Positions 50,651 to 60,421 of a stretch of 64,000 bases of DNA are shown here, piece by piece. The notes under the pieces were generated by a model. The model saw only the letters and a list, made by a program, of their open reading frames with translations, was not told where the DNA came from and made no database searches. Origin of the DNA: Halostagnicola larsenii XH-48 (GTDB lineage Archaea; Halobacteriota; Halobacteria; Halobacteriales; Natrialbaceae). The stretch lies in the NCBI RefSeq assembly GCF_000517625.1, contig NZ_CP007055.1:558001-622000 (forward strand), read 5' to 3'. Each line of letters starts with the position of its first letter. The stretch's first letter is position 1. Made by a program: the position numbers and the translations under genes.

Positions 50651-52909
50651 ATGTCGAATCCGCGTTCCCGGCGGCGCGTTCTCGCAGGATCCGCCCTTCT
50701 CGGTGCAGCATCGATCACGGGTCGCGTTCCGCAGAACGGCCGCGCCGCATCGGATACGGACGCACCGAATCAATCGGACGAACCAGACTCGGTCTCGCCG
50801 TCGTCCGGCCGGAGTCGTTCGCTCGAGTTACAGGAACTCGATGATCTCGAGTCCTTCGTCGATGAAACCATGCGACGGAACCTCGAGGAACACGATGTCG
50901 TCGGCGCATCCGTCGCCGTCGTTCACGACGACGAAATCGTGTTCGCGGACGGGTACGGAGACGCGTCGATCGACGGCTCGGCCGTCGACGCGGCCGAAAC
51001 GCGGTTCCGGGTCGGATCCGTCTCGAAACCGATCGTCTGGACCGCGGTGATGCAACTGATCGAAGCCGGCAGCATCGATCCGGACGAAGACATCAGAACG
51101 TACCTCGAGTCAGTACCGCTCCCCGAGACGGAGTGGGAGCCGATCACGATGGCCCACCTCGCTACGCATACGGCTGGATTCGAGCAACGATACGGCGGAA
51201 CGTGGGTGCGAGACCCCGACGATGTGCGGTCGCTTCCGACGGTCCTGAGCGAAGAACAGCCCGAACGCGTTCGTCCACCCGGATCGATCGTCTCGTACTC
51301 GAACTACGGCGCCGCGCTCGCGGCCCAGGTCGTCGCCGACGTGACCGGAACCCCGTTCGAACGGTACGTTCGAGAAAACGTCTTCGACCCGCTCGGGATG
51401 GATACGGCAACGTTCGAGCAGCCGGTCCCCGACGAACCCGGTACCGACGTTGCGACCGGATATACCACTCTCACCGGAACGCCGACGGAATCACCGGGAC
51501 TCCACTTCGAGTTCGCCCCCGCGGGGTCGATGTCCACGACGGCAACGGAGATGGGACAGTTCGTGCGCGCCCACCTCAACGGTGGCGTCGTCGACGGCGA
51601 CCGGATTCTCGAGGAAGAAACCGTCGAGGAGATGCACGACCGGTGGTTCACCCACCACGAGCGACTCGACGGCCTCTCGTTCGGGCTTCTCGAGCGGTCT
51701 CGAGGCACCGGCGGAAGCGCTAATGACGAATCCACTAGCGAAACCTCCAGTGACGATGACGAATCCACCGGCGGCGAAAGCCGTCTCCTCGAGCACGACG
51801 GCCAGATACCGGGATCGTTCCACAGCCGACTTCTGCTCGCCCCTGAACACGATTTGGGACTGTTTCTCGCGTACAACACCGACAGCGCCGCCGGCGCGGG
51901 TACCGACTTCATCGACGCCTTTCTGGAGGAATACCTCCCGCTCGAGGAGTCGGCGGAAGACGCAGTTCCCGACTCCGACGGTCGCCCCGAACGCGCCGAC
52001 GAACTCGAAGGCAGCTATCGCGGCGTCTCGATTTCGGAGTCCGAGCCCGCGAAGTTCTGGTCGGTCGCACAGGCCGGTTCGGTCGACGTGTCCGTCGCCG
52101 ACGATGGCGCACTCGTAACCGAAGTCGGGGGCGAGACGCGATGGATCGAACGCGAACCGCTCCTCTTTCAGCGGGAAGACGGCGACGACTTCTTGGCGTT
52201 CGGGGAAGACGGTGGCGAGATCAGATACCTCTTTCTCGGCTTTCAGGCGTTCGAGCGGCGCTCGTGGCACGAGTCGATGTCCGTCCACGCCGGGGTTGCG
52301 GGCGCGACGACGCTCGGGATGCTCTCCGGAGCCGTCGGCTGGCCGCTCGCGCGAGGATGGCGGTGGCTTCGAAGCGACGGAGACTCGGGAGCGGGTAGTC
52401 ACGCGGAATCGGATGCCGCGATAGAAACGGGTTCGGACGACCCCCGACCGTCGAACGCCGACTCGAGTTCGGTCGTCGAGTCCGTCGGACGAACGGACGC
52501 GAGCGGAGCGTCCGGTGGGCAAACGCGTCAGACGAGACAGTCTGGCTCCTCGAGGGAGGCGAAACGGACCACACGGAGTAATTCGCTGTCGGATCCACGT
52601 CGATGGGGACGCTGGACCGCTGGCGGGACGATCGCGTGCCTGTTCGGGTTCGTACTCGGCGTCTTCGGCCTGTTGCTCGTCTACCCGTATACGCTTTTGA
52701 GCGATCCCCCGCTCGCGTTCGAAGTGTTGTTCGTGCTTCCGCTGCTCGGGATCGCCGGAACGGCAGTTTCGGCGTTTTACGCGGTCACCGCCTGGCGCGA
52801 GGGATACTGGAGTCGGCGATCGCGGATCCACTACACGCTCGTCGTCTGTGCGATGGCCGGCTTCTGCTGGCTGTTGTACTACTGGAACTTCGTCCGACTC
52901 CCGGTCTAA
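50651..52909 (+). CDS. Tat-exported, membrane-anchored serine hydrolase (beta-lactamase family)
   Basis: A 752-residue protein. A twin-arginine signal (SRRRVLAGSALLGAASITG, residues 6-24) leads to an acidic linker and the serine hydrolase domain: SxxK is Ser123-Val-Ser-Lys126, YxN is Tyr216-Ser-Asn218, and the third motif is EHDGQIPG. After an all-beta region come a helix at about 540-560 and three near the C-terminus (LFGFVLGVFGLLLVYPY, LFVLPLLGIAGTAVSAF, LVVCAMAGFCWLLYY), separated by a Ser-rich hydrophilic stretch. The active domain should face outside. Class C beta-lactamase-like esterase or peptidase; substrate unknown. Confidence 0.9.
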   Translation: MSNPRSRRRVLAGSALLGAASITGRVPQNGRAASDTDAPNQSDEPDSVSPSSGRSRSLELQELDDLESFVDETMRRNLEEHDVVGASVAVVHDDEIVFADGYGDASIDGSAVDAAETRFRVGSVSKPIVWTAVMQLIEAGSIDPDEDIRTYLESVPLPETEWEPITMAHLATHTAGFEQRYGGTWVRDPDDVRSLPTVLSEEQPERVRPPGSIVSYSNYGAALAAQVVADVTGTPFERYVRENVFDPLGMDTATFEQPVPDEPGTDVATGYTTLTGTPTESPGLHFEFAPAGSMSTTATEMGQFVRAHLNGGVVDGDRILEEETVEEMHDRWFTHHERLDGLSFGLLERSRGTGGSANDESTSETSSDDDESTGGESRLLEHDGQIPGSFHSRLLLAPEHDLGLFLAYNTDSAAGAGTDFIDAFLEEYLPLEESAEDAVPDSDGRPERADELEGSYRGVSISESEPAKFWSVAQAGSVDVSVADDGALVTEVGGETRWIEREPLLFQREDGDDFLAFGEDGGEIRYLFLGFQAFERRSWHESMSVHAGVAGATTLGMLSGAVGWPLARGWRWLRSDGDSGAGSHAESDAAIETGSDDPRPSNADSSSVVESVGRTDASGASGGQTRQTRQSGSSREAKRTTRSNSLSDPRRWGRWTAGGTIACLFGFVLGVFGLLLVYPYTLLSDPPLAFEVLFVLPLLGIAGTAVSAFYAVTAWREGYWSRRSRIHYTLVVCAMAGFCWLLYYWNFVRLPV

Positions 52910-52975
52910 CGCGGTAGGTGGTTTCGGGGACGGGATGTCTCAAACCCGCTCGCAAAAGGAACGCTCGTCGAGCCG

Positions 52976-55051
52976 TTACTGAACCTTCTCGCCGATCTCG
53001 GCGTCGCCGTGGGTCGTCAGCAGGTCCGCCTCGTCGCCCGCGGCGAGGATCATCCCGTTGGACTCGACGCCGAACAGTTCCGCCGGCTCCATGTTCGCCA
53101 GTAGGATGATCTTCTCGCCGGTCAGTTCCTCTAAGTCGTGTAACTGTTTGATCCCCGCGACGACCTGTCTGGTCTCGAAGCCGATATCGACCTCGAGTCG
53201 CGCGAGGTCGTCCGCCCCCTCGATTCCCTCCGCGACCTCGATCCGGCCGACGCGGATGTCCAGATCCTGGAACTCACCGAAGCCGATCCGGTCCTCGAGC
53301 AGAGGCTCGAGGTCGCCCGCGGCGTCGTTCTCATCGTGTTCGTCGTCCTCGTCTCCGTCAGGTTCACCGTCGGACGCCGCATCGACCCGTTCTGCGAGCT
53401 TCTCGTTTAGTTCGTCGACGCGCTCGTCTTCGATCTTCTCGAAGAGTTCGCCGGGTTCCGCGAAGTGACGCGGCGGTGCCTCGAGTGCGTCCTCGATCCT
53501 CGCGTCTTCGACGGCTCCGTCCTCGCCCAGTTGCTCCCAGAGCGCCTGGGCCTTGTCCGGCGTGATCGGCGCGATGAGGACGCCGACGGCTTTCGCGATC
53601 TGGACGCAGTCGCGGATGACCTGTGCGGCCTGTTCGGGCTCTTCGTCGGTAAGCTTCCAGGGCTCGTTGCGCTGGATGTACTCGTTGCCGAACTGGGCTA
53701 GTCGCGTCGCGGCCTGACCGATCCCGCGGATCGAGTAGTCGTTGACCGCCTCGCGAACCTCGCCGATGGCTCCCTCGATGCGGTCCTCGACGTCCGGGGA
53801 GACCTCTGCGTCCGGCGTCCCTTCGTAGTTTCTGTAGGCGAACAGGAGGCTGCGATACCAGAAGTTGCCGACCGTCCCGACGAGTTCGCCGTTTACCTTC
53901 TCCTGGAAGGCGTCCCACGAGAAGTCGACGTCCTGCTGGAGGCCGCCGGTCGTCATCAGGTAGTATCGCAGCAGGTCGGGATGGAACCCTTCCTCGAGGT
54001 ACTCCTTCGCCCAGATCGCACGATTCCGGCTCGTCGAGAGGCCCTTGCCGTTGATCGTGATGAAGCCGGTCGCGGCGACCGCCCGCGGCGCGTTGTAGTC
54101 CGCCGCCTCGAGCATCGCGGGCCAGAAGATGGTGTGGTGCTGGATGATGTCCCGCCCGATGACGTGAACGATCTCGCCGTCTTCCTTCCAGACGCGCTCC
54201 CAGTCGTAGCCCTCGCCTTCGGCGCTCTCGGCGTATTGCTTGGTGCTCGAGATGTACTCGACGGGCGCGTCGACCCAGACGTAGAGGACGATGTCTTCCT
54301 CCGCATCGCCAGGATAATCGATCCCCCAGTCCATGTCGCGGGTGAGACACCAGTCCTGCAGTCCCTCTTCGATCCACTGACGGGGCTGGTTTCGGGCGTT
54401 CGAGGTGCCCTCGAGTCCGTCGAGGAATTCGGTGAGATAGTCCGAGAACTCCGAGACGCGGAAGAACTTGTGGGTTCGCTCGCGGTACTCGGCCGGGTTG
54501 CCCGTGATCGTACTCTTCGGATCCTCGACTTCGCCCGGCTCGAGGTGGCGCTGACAGCCCTCGTCGCACTCGTCGCCGCGGGCTTTCGCCCCGCAGTACG
54601 GGCAGGTCCCTTCGACGTATCGATCCGGAAGGTGGTCGTCGGCGACGGGGTCGTAGGCCACCCGAATCTCCTTCTCGTAGACGTAGCCCTCCTCCTCGAG
54701 CGTGCGGACGATCTCCTGGGTTAGTTCCGTGTTCGTCTCGTCGTGGGTGTGTCCGTAGTTGTCGAACTCGACGTTGAACTTCGGAAAGGTCTCGGCGTAC
54801 TGTTCGTGCCACTCGAGGGCGAAATCCTCGGGGTCGACGCCCTGTTGCTCGGCGTTGACGGCGACCGGCGTTCCGTGCATGTCCGATCCCGAGACGTAGG
54901 CCGTCTCCTGGCCGAGCGTCTCTAAGGCGCGGGCGAACGAATCGCCGCCCACGTACGTTCGCAGGTGGCCGACGTGCAGGTCGCCGTTCGCGTAGGGCAA
55001 CCCACAGGTCACCACCGCCTGCTGCTCCGTCGGAAACTCGTCGTGGCTCAT
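52976..55051 (-). CDS. metG: Methionyl-tRNA synthetase
   Basis: A 691-residue class I aminoacyl-tRNA synthetase charging tRNA-Met. The HIGH motif is HVGH (26-29) in GLPYANGDLHVGHLRTYVGGD; zinc ligands are CPYCGAK and DECDEGCQ; the KMSKS equivalent is GKGLSTSRNR. The anticodon-binding helical domain follows, then an acidic linker (GDEDDEHDEND) and a C-terminal OB-fold tRNA-binding domain (FQDLDIRVGRIEVAEGIEG). ATG 55051 is chosen over a 20-codon longer frame. It is downstream of mfnA and a membrane gene on the same strand. Confidence 0.97.
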   Translation of the reverse strand: MSHDEFPTEQQAVVTCGLPYANGDLHVGHLRTYVGGDSFARALETLGQETAYVSGSDMHGTPVAVNAEQQGVDPEDFALEWHEQYAETFPKFNVEFDNYGHTHDETNTELTQEIVRTLEEEGYVYEKEIRVAYDPVADDHLPDRYVEGTCPYCGAKARGDECDEGCQRHLEPGEVEDPKSTITGNPAEYRERTHKFFRVSEFSDYLTEFLDGLEGTSNARNQPRQWIEEGLQDWCLTRDMDWGIDYPGDAEEDIVLYVWVDAPVEYISSTKQYAESAEGEGYDWERVWKEDGEIVHVIGRDIIQHHTIFWPAMLEAADYNAPRAVAATGFITINGKGLSTSRNRAIWAKEYLEEGFHPDLLRYYLMTTGGLQQDVDFSWDAFQEKVNGELVGTVGNFWYRSLLFAYRNYEGTPDAEVSPDVEDRIEGAIGEVREAVNDYSIRGIGQAATRLAQFGNEYIQRNEPWKLTDEEPEQAAQVIRDCVQIAKAVGVLIAPITPDKAQALWEQLGEDGAVEDARIEDALEAPPRHFAEPGELFEKIEDERVDELNEKLAERVDAASDGEPDGDEDDEHDENDAAGDLEPLLEDRIGFGEFQDLDIRVGRIEVAEGIEGADDLARLEVDIGFETRQVVAGIKQLHDLEELTGEKIILLANMEPAELFGVESNGMILAAGDEADLLTTHGDAEIGEKVQ

Positions 55052-55159
55052 ACGTGTGCTGAGTCGACCGAGGGCGTAAAACCCGCCGGTTTTCGCTCGC
55101 GGGTGTGGCAATCGTTTCCGGTTTCAGTCTGTCCGGGGCGAGTCACATCGAATCGGGTG

Positions 55160-55576
55160 CTAGTTCGATACCGACTCCTCGAGCGTCCACACGTCCGGGA
55201 GCCACTCGAGGCGACTGGCAAAGAGCAAGCCGACGCCGGCGGCCATCGACCCGAAGAAGCCGGCGACGAAGACGGCACCGCCGGGCTCTGTGACGAGCGT
55301 GAGCGCCGATCCGACCAGAAACAGCCAGCCGAGCGCCTCCCACGGTCGGCCGTCGTAGAGCCGCCACGAGGCGAGCGAGAGCAAAAAGCCGCCGAAGGCG
55401 GCCGCGACGACGATGCCGTCGATCGCGAGCGAACTCGCTGTCAACAGCACGAATCCGACGACCGCGATCCAGTCGAAGTGGTCCATTTCCTCTTGGATAT
55501 CCGTCTCGAGCGGATCGAAAAACGTGTGTCGATCCGGTCGTGCAGCGGTGAGTTCGGTACTGCCGGTCAGTCCCAC
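55160..55576 (-). CDS. Four-helix membrane protein, unknown function
   Basis: A 138-residue protein with about four membrane helices (FDWIAVVGFVLLTASSLAI, GIVVAAAFGGFLLSLASW, EALGWLFLVGSALTLV, AVFVAGFFGSMAAGVGLLFAS) after a hydrophilic N-terminus of about 30 residues. No family is recognised. The start is GTG 55576, immediately after the mfnA stop (TGA-GTG), so translation is coupled to mfnA. Its role may relate to that enzyme or to metG downstream, but nothing in the sequence says so. Confidence 0.75.
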   Translation of the reverse strand: MGLTGSTELTAARPDRHTFFDPLETDIQEEMDHFDWIAVVGFVLLTASSLAIDGIVVAAAFGGFLLSLASWRLYDGRPWEALGWLFLVGSALTLVTEPGGAVFVAGFFGSMAAGVGLLFASRLEWLPDVWTLEESVSN

Positions 55577-56710
55577 TCAATCGTCGCTTACGACCGGCAC
55601 GCTCGCACGACACTGGAGGCGATCCAGATCCGCGACGAACGCCTCGAGCATCGACCGCGTGACGTGGGGCATACAGACGATCCGCATCTCGCCGGTCGCC
55701 GTTCGGGAAATTCGCCACCCTTCGCGCCGAAGCGAGTCGAACGTCGAGACCGGCACGTCGGCGGCGACCAGCGGTAGCGTCGGTTCGACGACCTCGAAAC
55801 CGCGCGCGACGAGCGCGTCGGCAAGCCAGTCGGCATTGTGCTGGGACCTGGCGTACTGGCGCTGGTAGCCGCCGGGCCAGAGCGCCTCCATCGCGGCGAC
55901 CGCGCTCGCGACGCCGGCACCCGATCGGGTTCCCGTCAGCGTCGCCTGCGAGGTTGACTCGAGGTACGGCGTGTCGATCGCGAGTTCGTCGAGCAGCGTC
56001 TCCTCGCGGGCGAGAAGCCCGCCGGCGGGGACCGCGGCCTGTCCCATCTTGTGCGGGTCGATCGCCATCGTGTCGACCGGCGCGTGCGAAAAGTTCCACT
56101 CGTAGTCGGTAAACGGAAGGACGAACCCGCCCCAGGCCGCGTCGACGTGAAAGAGCGCATCGACCGACCGCGCGATTTCGCCCAGTTCCGGGATCGGATC
56201 GACGCGACCGTACTCGGTCGTTCCCGCGACGCCGACGACGAGCGCCGTCCGATCGTCGACGCTGTGACGGACCGCCTCGAGGTCGGCCCGGTGGTCGTCG
56301 TCGGTCGGGACGATCCGCAACTCGACGCCGAGGACGTTCGCGGCCTTTTGAAAACTGAAGTGCCCGGACTCGGGCATCACGACGTTCGGCGTCGAACGCT
56401 CGTTTCGGTTCGGTGTGTGGTCTCCGACCCGGTTCGACGTTCGGCTCTCGAACCGATCGCGGGCGATGCGAACCGCCTGAATGTTCGCTTCGGTCCCGCC
56501 GCTGGCGACGTAGCCCGCGGGCGAGTCGAGACCGGCAATCTCGCCGAGCATCGATACCGCCTCCTCCTCGAGTTCGGTGACCGTCGGGTACGTCCCCGGA
56601 TCGCCGGGATTCGTCGCGAGAAAGCGTTCGGCCGCCGTACGCGCGTCCGGGTGCGGCTCAGTGCACATCGACGAGAGCACCCGGTCAAACGTCTGCGGCT
56701 CGACCTGCAT
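55577..56710 (-). CDS. mfnA: PLP-dependent L-tyrosine/L-aspartate decarboxylase
   Basis: A 377-residue group II decarboxylase. TSEANIQAV-type cofactor site reads [28 protein letters not shown] and [13 protein letters not shown] follow, and the PLP Lys is Lys221 in [11 protein letters not shown]. Archaeal MfnA-family enzymes decarboxylate tyrosine for methanofuran or, in non-methanogens, aspartate to beta-alanine for coenzyme A; the latter fits a haloarchaeon. GAATAAATCG at 56735-56744 is a TATA-like box about 30 bases upstream of ATG 56710. The start [15 protein letters not shown] is conserved-looking. Confidence 0.9.
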   Translation of the reverse strand: MQVEPQTFDRVLSSMCTEPHPDARTAAERFLATNPGDPGTYPTVTELEEEAVSMLGEIAGLDSPAGYVASGGTEANIQAVRIARDRFESRTSNRVGDHTPNRNERSTPNVVMPESGHFSFQKAANVLGVELRIVPTDDDHRADLEAVRHSVDDRTALVVGVAGTTEYGRVDPIPELGEIARSVDALFHVDAAWGGFVLPFTDYEWNFSHAPVDTMAIDPHKMGQAAVPAGGLLAREETLLDELAIDTPYLESTSQATLTGTRSGAGVASAVAAMEALWPGGYQRQYARSQHNADWLADALVARGFEVVEPTLPLVAADVPVSTFDSLRREGWRISRTATGEMRIVCMPHVTRSMLEAFVADLDRLQCRASVPVVSDD

Positions 56711-56847
56711 ACGTTAGTTACCGTTTCTCGACGATTTATTCGTTGCGTTTCCACACAAAGACGAGTATTGGCCGCTGTACGAGCGGTCTCGAGTACATCG
56801 CTGATCGAATCCGCGTGTAAAACACCGGTCGAAATCGTCCGCTCGAG

Positions 56848-59214
56848 TTAGCGAACCGAATCCAGCAAGAGCTTCTGTTCGACGCGTTTGACCTCGTGTT
56901 GAACGTCGCGTACGGCGTCGATATTCGCGGAGATCGAACTGACGCCCTCGTTGACGAGGAACTGGACCATATCCGGCTTCGAGCCGGCCTGTCCGCAGAT
57001 GCTCGTCTCGATATCGTGTTCGCGGCAGGTTTCGATGACGTCCTCGAGCAGCCGCAAGATCGCGGGGTGGAGTTCGTCGAAGCGGTCCGCGACGTGCTCG
57101 TTGTTGCGGTCGACCGCGAGCGTGTACTGGGTGAGGTCGTTCGTGCCGAAGGAGGCGAAGTCGATGCCCGCTTCGGCCAACTCCTCGACCGACAGCGCCG
57201 CGGCGGGCGTCTCGATCATCGCCCCCCATTTGCGCTTCTCGGGGTCGATCCCCGCCGCTTTCAGCTGCTCTTTCGCGCGGTAGACATCTTCGGCGTCGTT
57301 GACCAGCGGGAGCATGATCTCGACGTTGTCGTAGCCCATCTCGTAGAGTCGGGCGAACGCCTCGAGTTCGTGAGCGAAAACGTCGGTTCGGTCGAGCGAG
57401 CGGCGGATGCCCCGGTAGCCGAGCATCGGATTGTGTTCCTCGGGTTCGTCCTCCCCGCCCTCGAGTTGGCGGAACTCGTCGCTGGGCGCGTCGAGCGTGC
57501 GGACCCGAACGGGTCGCGGGTAGAACTCGTCTGCGACGCTCCGAATCCCATTGATGAGTTCGTTGGTGTAGGCGTCCGTGCCGTTTTCCTCGATGAATTT
57601 CTCCGGGGTTTGATTCAGCGAGAGGATCATGTGCTCCGTTCGGAGCAGGCCGACGCCGTCGGCACCCGTCGCGGCCGCGCGTTCGGCGGCTTCGGGGATG
57701 GAGACGTTGACCTTGACTTCGGTCGCCGTCATCGGCTTGACCGGCGACTGCGGGCGAACCTCTTCGACCGGCTGGGTCTCCTCTTCCGGATCGACCGTCT
57801 CGCCCTCGAGGACGGCTCCCTTGTCCCCATCGAGGGTGACGAGTTGGCCGTCATCCAGCACCGTCGTGGCGTTGGTCGTCCCGACGATTGCCGGGACGCC
57901 GAGTTCGCGAGAGACGATCGCGGCGTGACTGGTCATCCCACCTTCGTCGGTAACGATCCCCGCGGCGCGTTTCATCGCCGGGACCATATCCGGCATCGTC
58001 ATCTCGGTGACGATGATGTCGCCCTCGCCGACCTTCGCGAGGTCGTCGAGTTTCGTGACCACCTGTGCGGCCCCGCTGACGGTGCCCGGACTCGAGCCGA
58101 GTCCGTCGACAAGGATTTCGCCGGTGGCCTCCGACGAGTCTCCGTCGCTCGACGTACTTCCGTCGTCAGAACCGGTCTCGGCGGACCGGATGCTCCCGCT
58201 GCCGTCGGTGACGCCTTTGGCGGCGTTGACGACTGCTTCGGAGCCGGCTCCCTCGAGGTTGCCGTCGTCGGGTTCCTCGATCGTGGTGATCGGCCTCGAT
58301 TGAAGCATGAAATCCTCGTCGTCGGTCATCGCCCATTCGACGTCTTGTGGGGTATCGTAGTGGGTTTCGACGCGTTCACCGAGGTCGACGAGTCGGGAGA
58401 GTTCGTCGTCGGAGAGTACCCGCTCGGTGCGTTTCTCCTCGGGAACCTCGCGCTCGACGGTTTCCCCGGTTTCCTCGTCTTTGACGTGCATGACTTTCTT
58501 CTCGGCGACGGTCACGTCGATGTCGTCTTCGGTGCGTGAAATGACGTAGTTGTCCGGGGAGACCGCCCCGGAGACGACCGCTTCGCCGAGTCCCCAGGCG
58601 GCCTCGATGATCATCGTCGGATCGCCCGTCGAGGGGTGACTGGTGAACATGACACCCGATTTTTCGGCGTCGACCATCTGCTGGACGACGACCGCGATGT
58701 TGACCGCCGAGTGGTCGAAGCCTTGCTCCTGTCGGTAGTAGATCGCTCGCTGGGTGAAAAGCGAGGCCCAACACTCGCGCACGCGGTTGAGCAGATCCTC
58801 GCCGGTGACGTTCAGGTAGGTATCCTGCTGTCCGGCGAAGGAGGCGTCGGGAAGGTCCTCGGCCGTTGCCGAGGAGCGAACGGCGACGAAGGCCTCGCCG
58901 TTTCCGACCTCGTGGTAGGCCTCGAGGATTTCCTCGCGGAGTTCCTCGGGGAACGGCGTCTCGAGAATGAGTTCCTGTGCGCGGTCGGCCGCGGTCGCGA
59001 GCGCGCTCGAGTCGTCGGTGTCGACGTCGACGACGTCGAAGAGCTCGTCGTCGATGCCGGCGTTTTCGATAAACGATCGGTAGGTACCTGCCGTGACGAC
59101 GAATCCCGGTGGGACCGGCAAGCCCGCCCCCGTGAGTTCACCGAGAGAAGCACCTTTGCCGCCGACCGTCTCGAGGTCGTCGGCGCTGATCTCGTCCAGC
59201 CAGAGTACAGCCAT
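56848..59214 (-). CDS. ppsA: Phosphoenolpyruvate synthase
   Basis: A 788-residue pyruvate-water dikinase making PEP from pyruvate and ATP for gluconeogenesis. The ATP-grasp domain opens with LDEISADDLETVGGKGASLGEL and includes AVRSSATAEDLPDASFAGQQDTYL; the phosphohistidine is in GGMTSHAAIVSRELG; the PEP-binding barrel has GVGLLRTEHMI, NPMLGYRGIRR and SICGQAG. A Ser/Asp-rich linker (about residues 330-375) separates the ATP and His domains. CTTTATCGG about 35 bases upstream of ATG 59214 is the likely TATA box. It opposes pyk at 47377. Confidence 0.97.
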   Translation of the reverse strand: MAVLWLDEISADDLETVGGKGASLGELTGAGLPVPPGFVVTAGTYRSFIENAGIDDELFDVVDVDTDDSSALATAADRAQELILETPFPEELREEILEAYHEVGNGEAFVAVRSSATAEDLPDASFAGQQDTYLNVTGEDLLNRVRECWASLFTQRAIYYRQEQGFDHSAVNIAVVVQQMVDAEKSGVMFTSHPSTGDPTMIIEAAWGLGEAVVSGAVSPDNYVISRTEDDIDVTVAEKKVMHVKDEETGETVEREVPEEKRTERVLSDDELSRLVDLGERVETHYDTPQDVEWAMTDDEDFMLQSRPITTIEEPDDGNLEGAGSEAVVNAAKGVTDGSGSIRSAETGSDDGSTSSDGDSSEATGEILVDGLGSSPGTVSGAAQVVTKLDDLAKVGEGDIIVTEMTMPDMVPAMKRAAGIVTDEGGMTSHAAIVSRELGVPAIVGTTNATTVLDDGQLVTLDGDKGAVLEGETVDPEEETQPVEEVRPQSPVKPMTATEVKVNVSIPEAAERAAATGADGVGLLRTEHMILSLNQTPEKFIEENGTDAYTNELINGIRSVADEFYPRPVRVRTLDAPSDEFRQLEGGEDEPEEHNPMLGYRGIRRSLDRTDVFAHELEAFARLYEMGYDNVEIMLPLVNDAEDVYRAKEQLKAAGIDPEKRKWGAMIETPAAALSVEELAEAGIDFASFGTNDLTQYTLAVDRNNEHVADRFDELHPAILRLLEDVIETCREHDIETSICGQAGSKPDMVQFLVNEGVSSISANIDAVRDVQHEVKRVEQKLLLDSVR

Positions 59215-59417
59215 CTCTATTTGCGTGGACAGCAGGTCCGATAAAGAAGGTTGCGAACACGCCGTCACAGTCACTACTCGGACCCGAATGAGTATCTCCG
59301 CGGGCGAGCTGTTTCCCGCTGGATAGTTGTGGGTGGTCGGTCCACGAAACGGCCGAATAGTTAGATTGTTAAAAAGTATCCCACAGCGATTATAGAACTC
59401 GAGTTACTGGTCAGACT

Positions 59418-60332
59418 ATGGAACTCTCCAACGCTGCGAAGTGGACGATATTCAATCGGGCGCTCACGGCGGGTGCCATGCTGCTCGGAACCGGACTGGC
59501 CCTCCTCGGCTTCGTGCTCGGGTTCTGGGGATCGATCGAAACGCTGGTCGTCGACGGCAACGTCCAGGCGGCGGTCGACAACTCGAATCCGATACTCACG
59601 CTCGTACTCGCGGGATTGGGATTTCTCGTCTGGCAGATGGGAAAGACGTACGCGCTGTTCTGGTCGCTCCCTCGAGCCTCCGGGCGGGCCGCCGCCAGGC
59701 GCTTCGACCACGGTCGTCTCAAGAGCGAGGTCGTCGAAGCGCTCGATGAACGCCTTGCGGAAATGGAAGAGGACGTTGCAGAAACTCGCCGAAGCGTGCA
59801 GGAACTCAAACGAACCGAACACGCGGCGGCCTTCGACGAACAGGACGCCCTCGAGTCGACGCCGGTCCAGCAATCGGGGCCAACAGATCATAGCGGCACG
59901 ACTGGACAACGATCTGACTCGGTTGATCAGTCGGGGACGACAGCCAAGCAGTCCGGTCCGGCGGCCAACTCGGAGTCGACCGGTCAGCAATCGGCGTCGA
60001 CGACGCATTCAGCGACGAGCGCCCAGCAATCCGAATCGACGGATCAGTCCGGAGCTCCCGATCGGTCCCAGCCCCACTCGGCCGAGTCCTCATCACCTGG
60101 ATCCAATGCGTCAACCGAATCCGGGTTCGAATTTACGTCTCCGGGCGATTCGAGCGCCGAGCAGACCACGAGCGAATCGCCACGGCCCCAGTCGACGACC
60201 GAAGACGAGGGTACAGCACCATCGCCGGACCCCGATACTGCACCATCGCCGAACTCCGATACTAATCGACAGGGATCGACCGACGCAGACGATCCGGACC
60301 CGTTGTCGGAGTCGGACGAGTCACGAACCTGA
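59418..60332 (+). CDS. Two-helix membrane protein with coiled coil and Ser/Thr-rich tail
   Basis: A 304-residue protein. Two membrane helices (about 17-38 and 57-76, ALTAGAMLLGTGLALLGFVLGFW and LTLVLAGLGFLVWQMGK) are followed by a coiled coil (about 88-130, GRLKSEVVEALDERLAEMEEDVAETRRSVQELKR) and 170 residues of Ser/Thr/Gln/Pro-rich disorder with short reiterated words (QSG, TAPSP). The fold suggests a membrane-tethered oligomer; no family is recognised. GTTAAAAAGTATCC at 59369-59382 lies about 40 bases before ATG 59418 and serves as promoter. Confidence 0.75.
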   Translation: MELSNAAKWTIFNRALTAGAMLLGTGLALLGFVLGFWGSIETLVVDGNVQAAVDNSNPILTLVLAGLGFLVWQMGKTYALFWSLPRASGRAAARRFDHGRLKSEVVEALDERLAEMEEDVAETRRSVQELKRTEHAAAFDEQDALESTPVQQSGPTDHSGTTGQRSDSVDQSGTTAKQSGPAANSESTGQQSASTTHSATSAQQSESTDQSGAPDRSQPHSAESSSPGSNASTESGFEFTSPGDSSAEQTTSESPRPQSTTEDEGTAPSPDPDTAPSPNSDTNRQGSTDADDPDPLSESDESRT

Positions 60333-60421
60333 TCGCTTTTCTGTCATCTCCCACGACACCGACAGCCGGCGTTTCCGCCACCTGTAAAATCGACACCCGT
60401 TTCTCGCCGTCGTCGCGATAC

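Noticed and set aside
56896-58539. Long open frame opposite ppsA (547 codons)
   Set aside because: It is an antisense shadow of the PEP synthase gene, with no recognisable domain.
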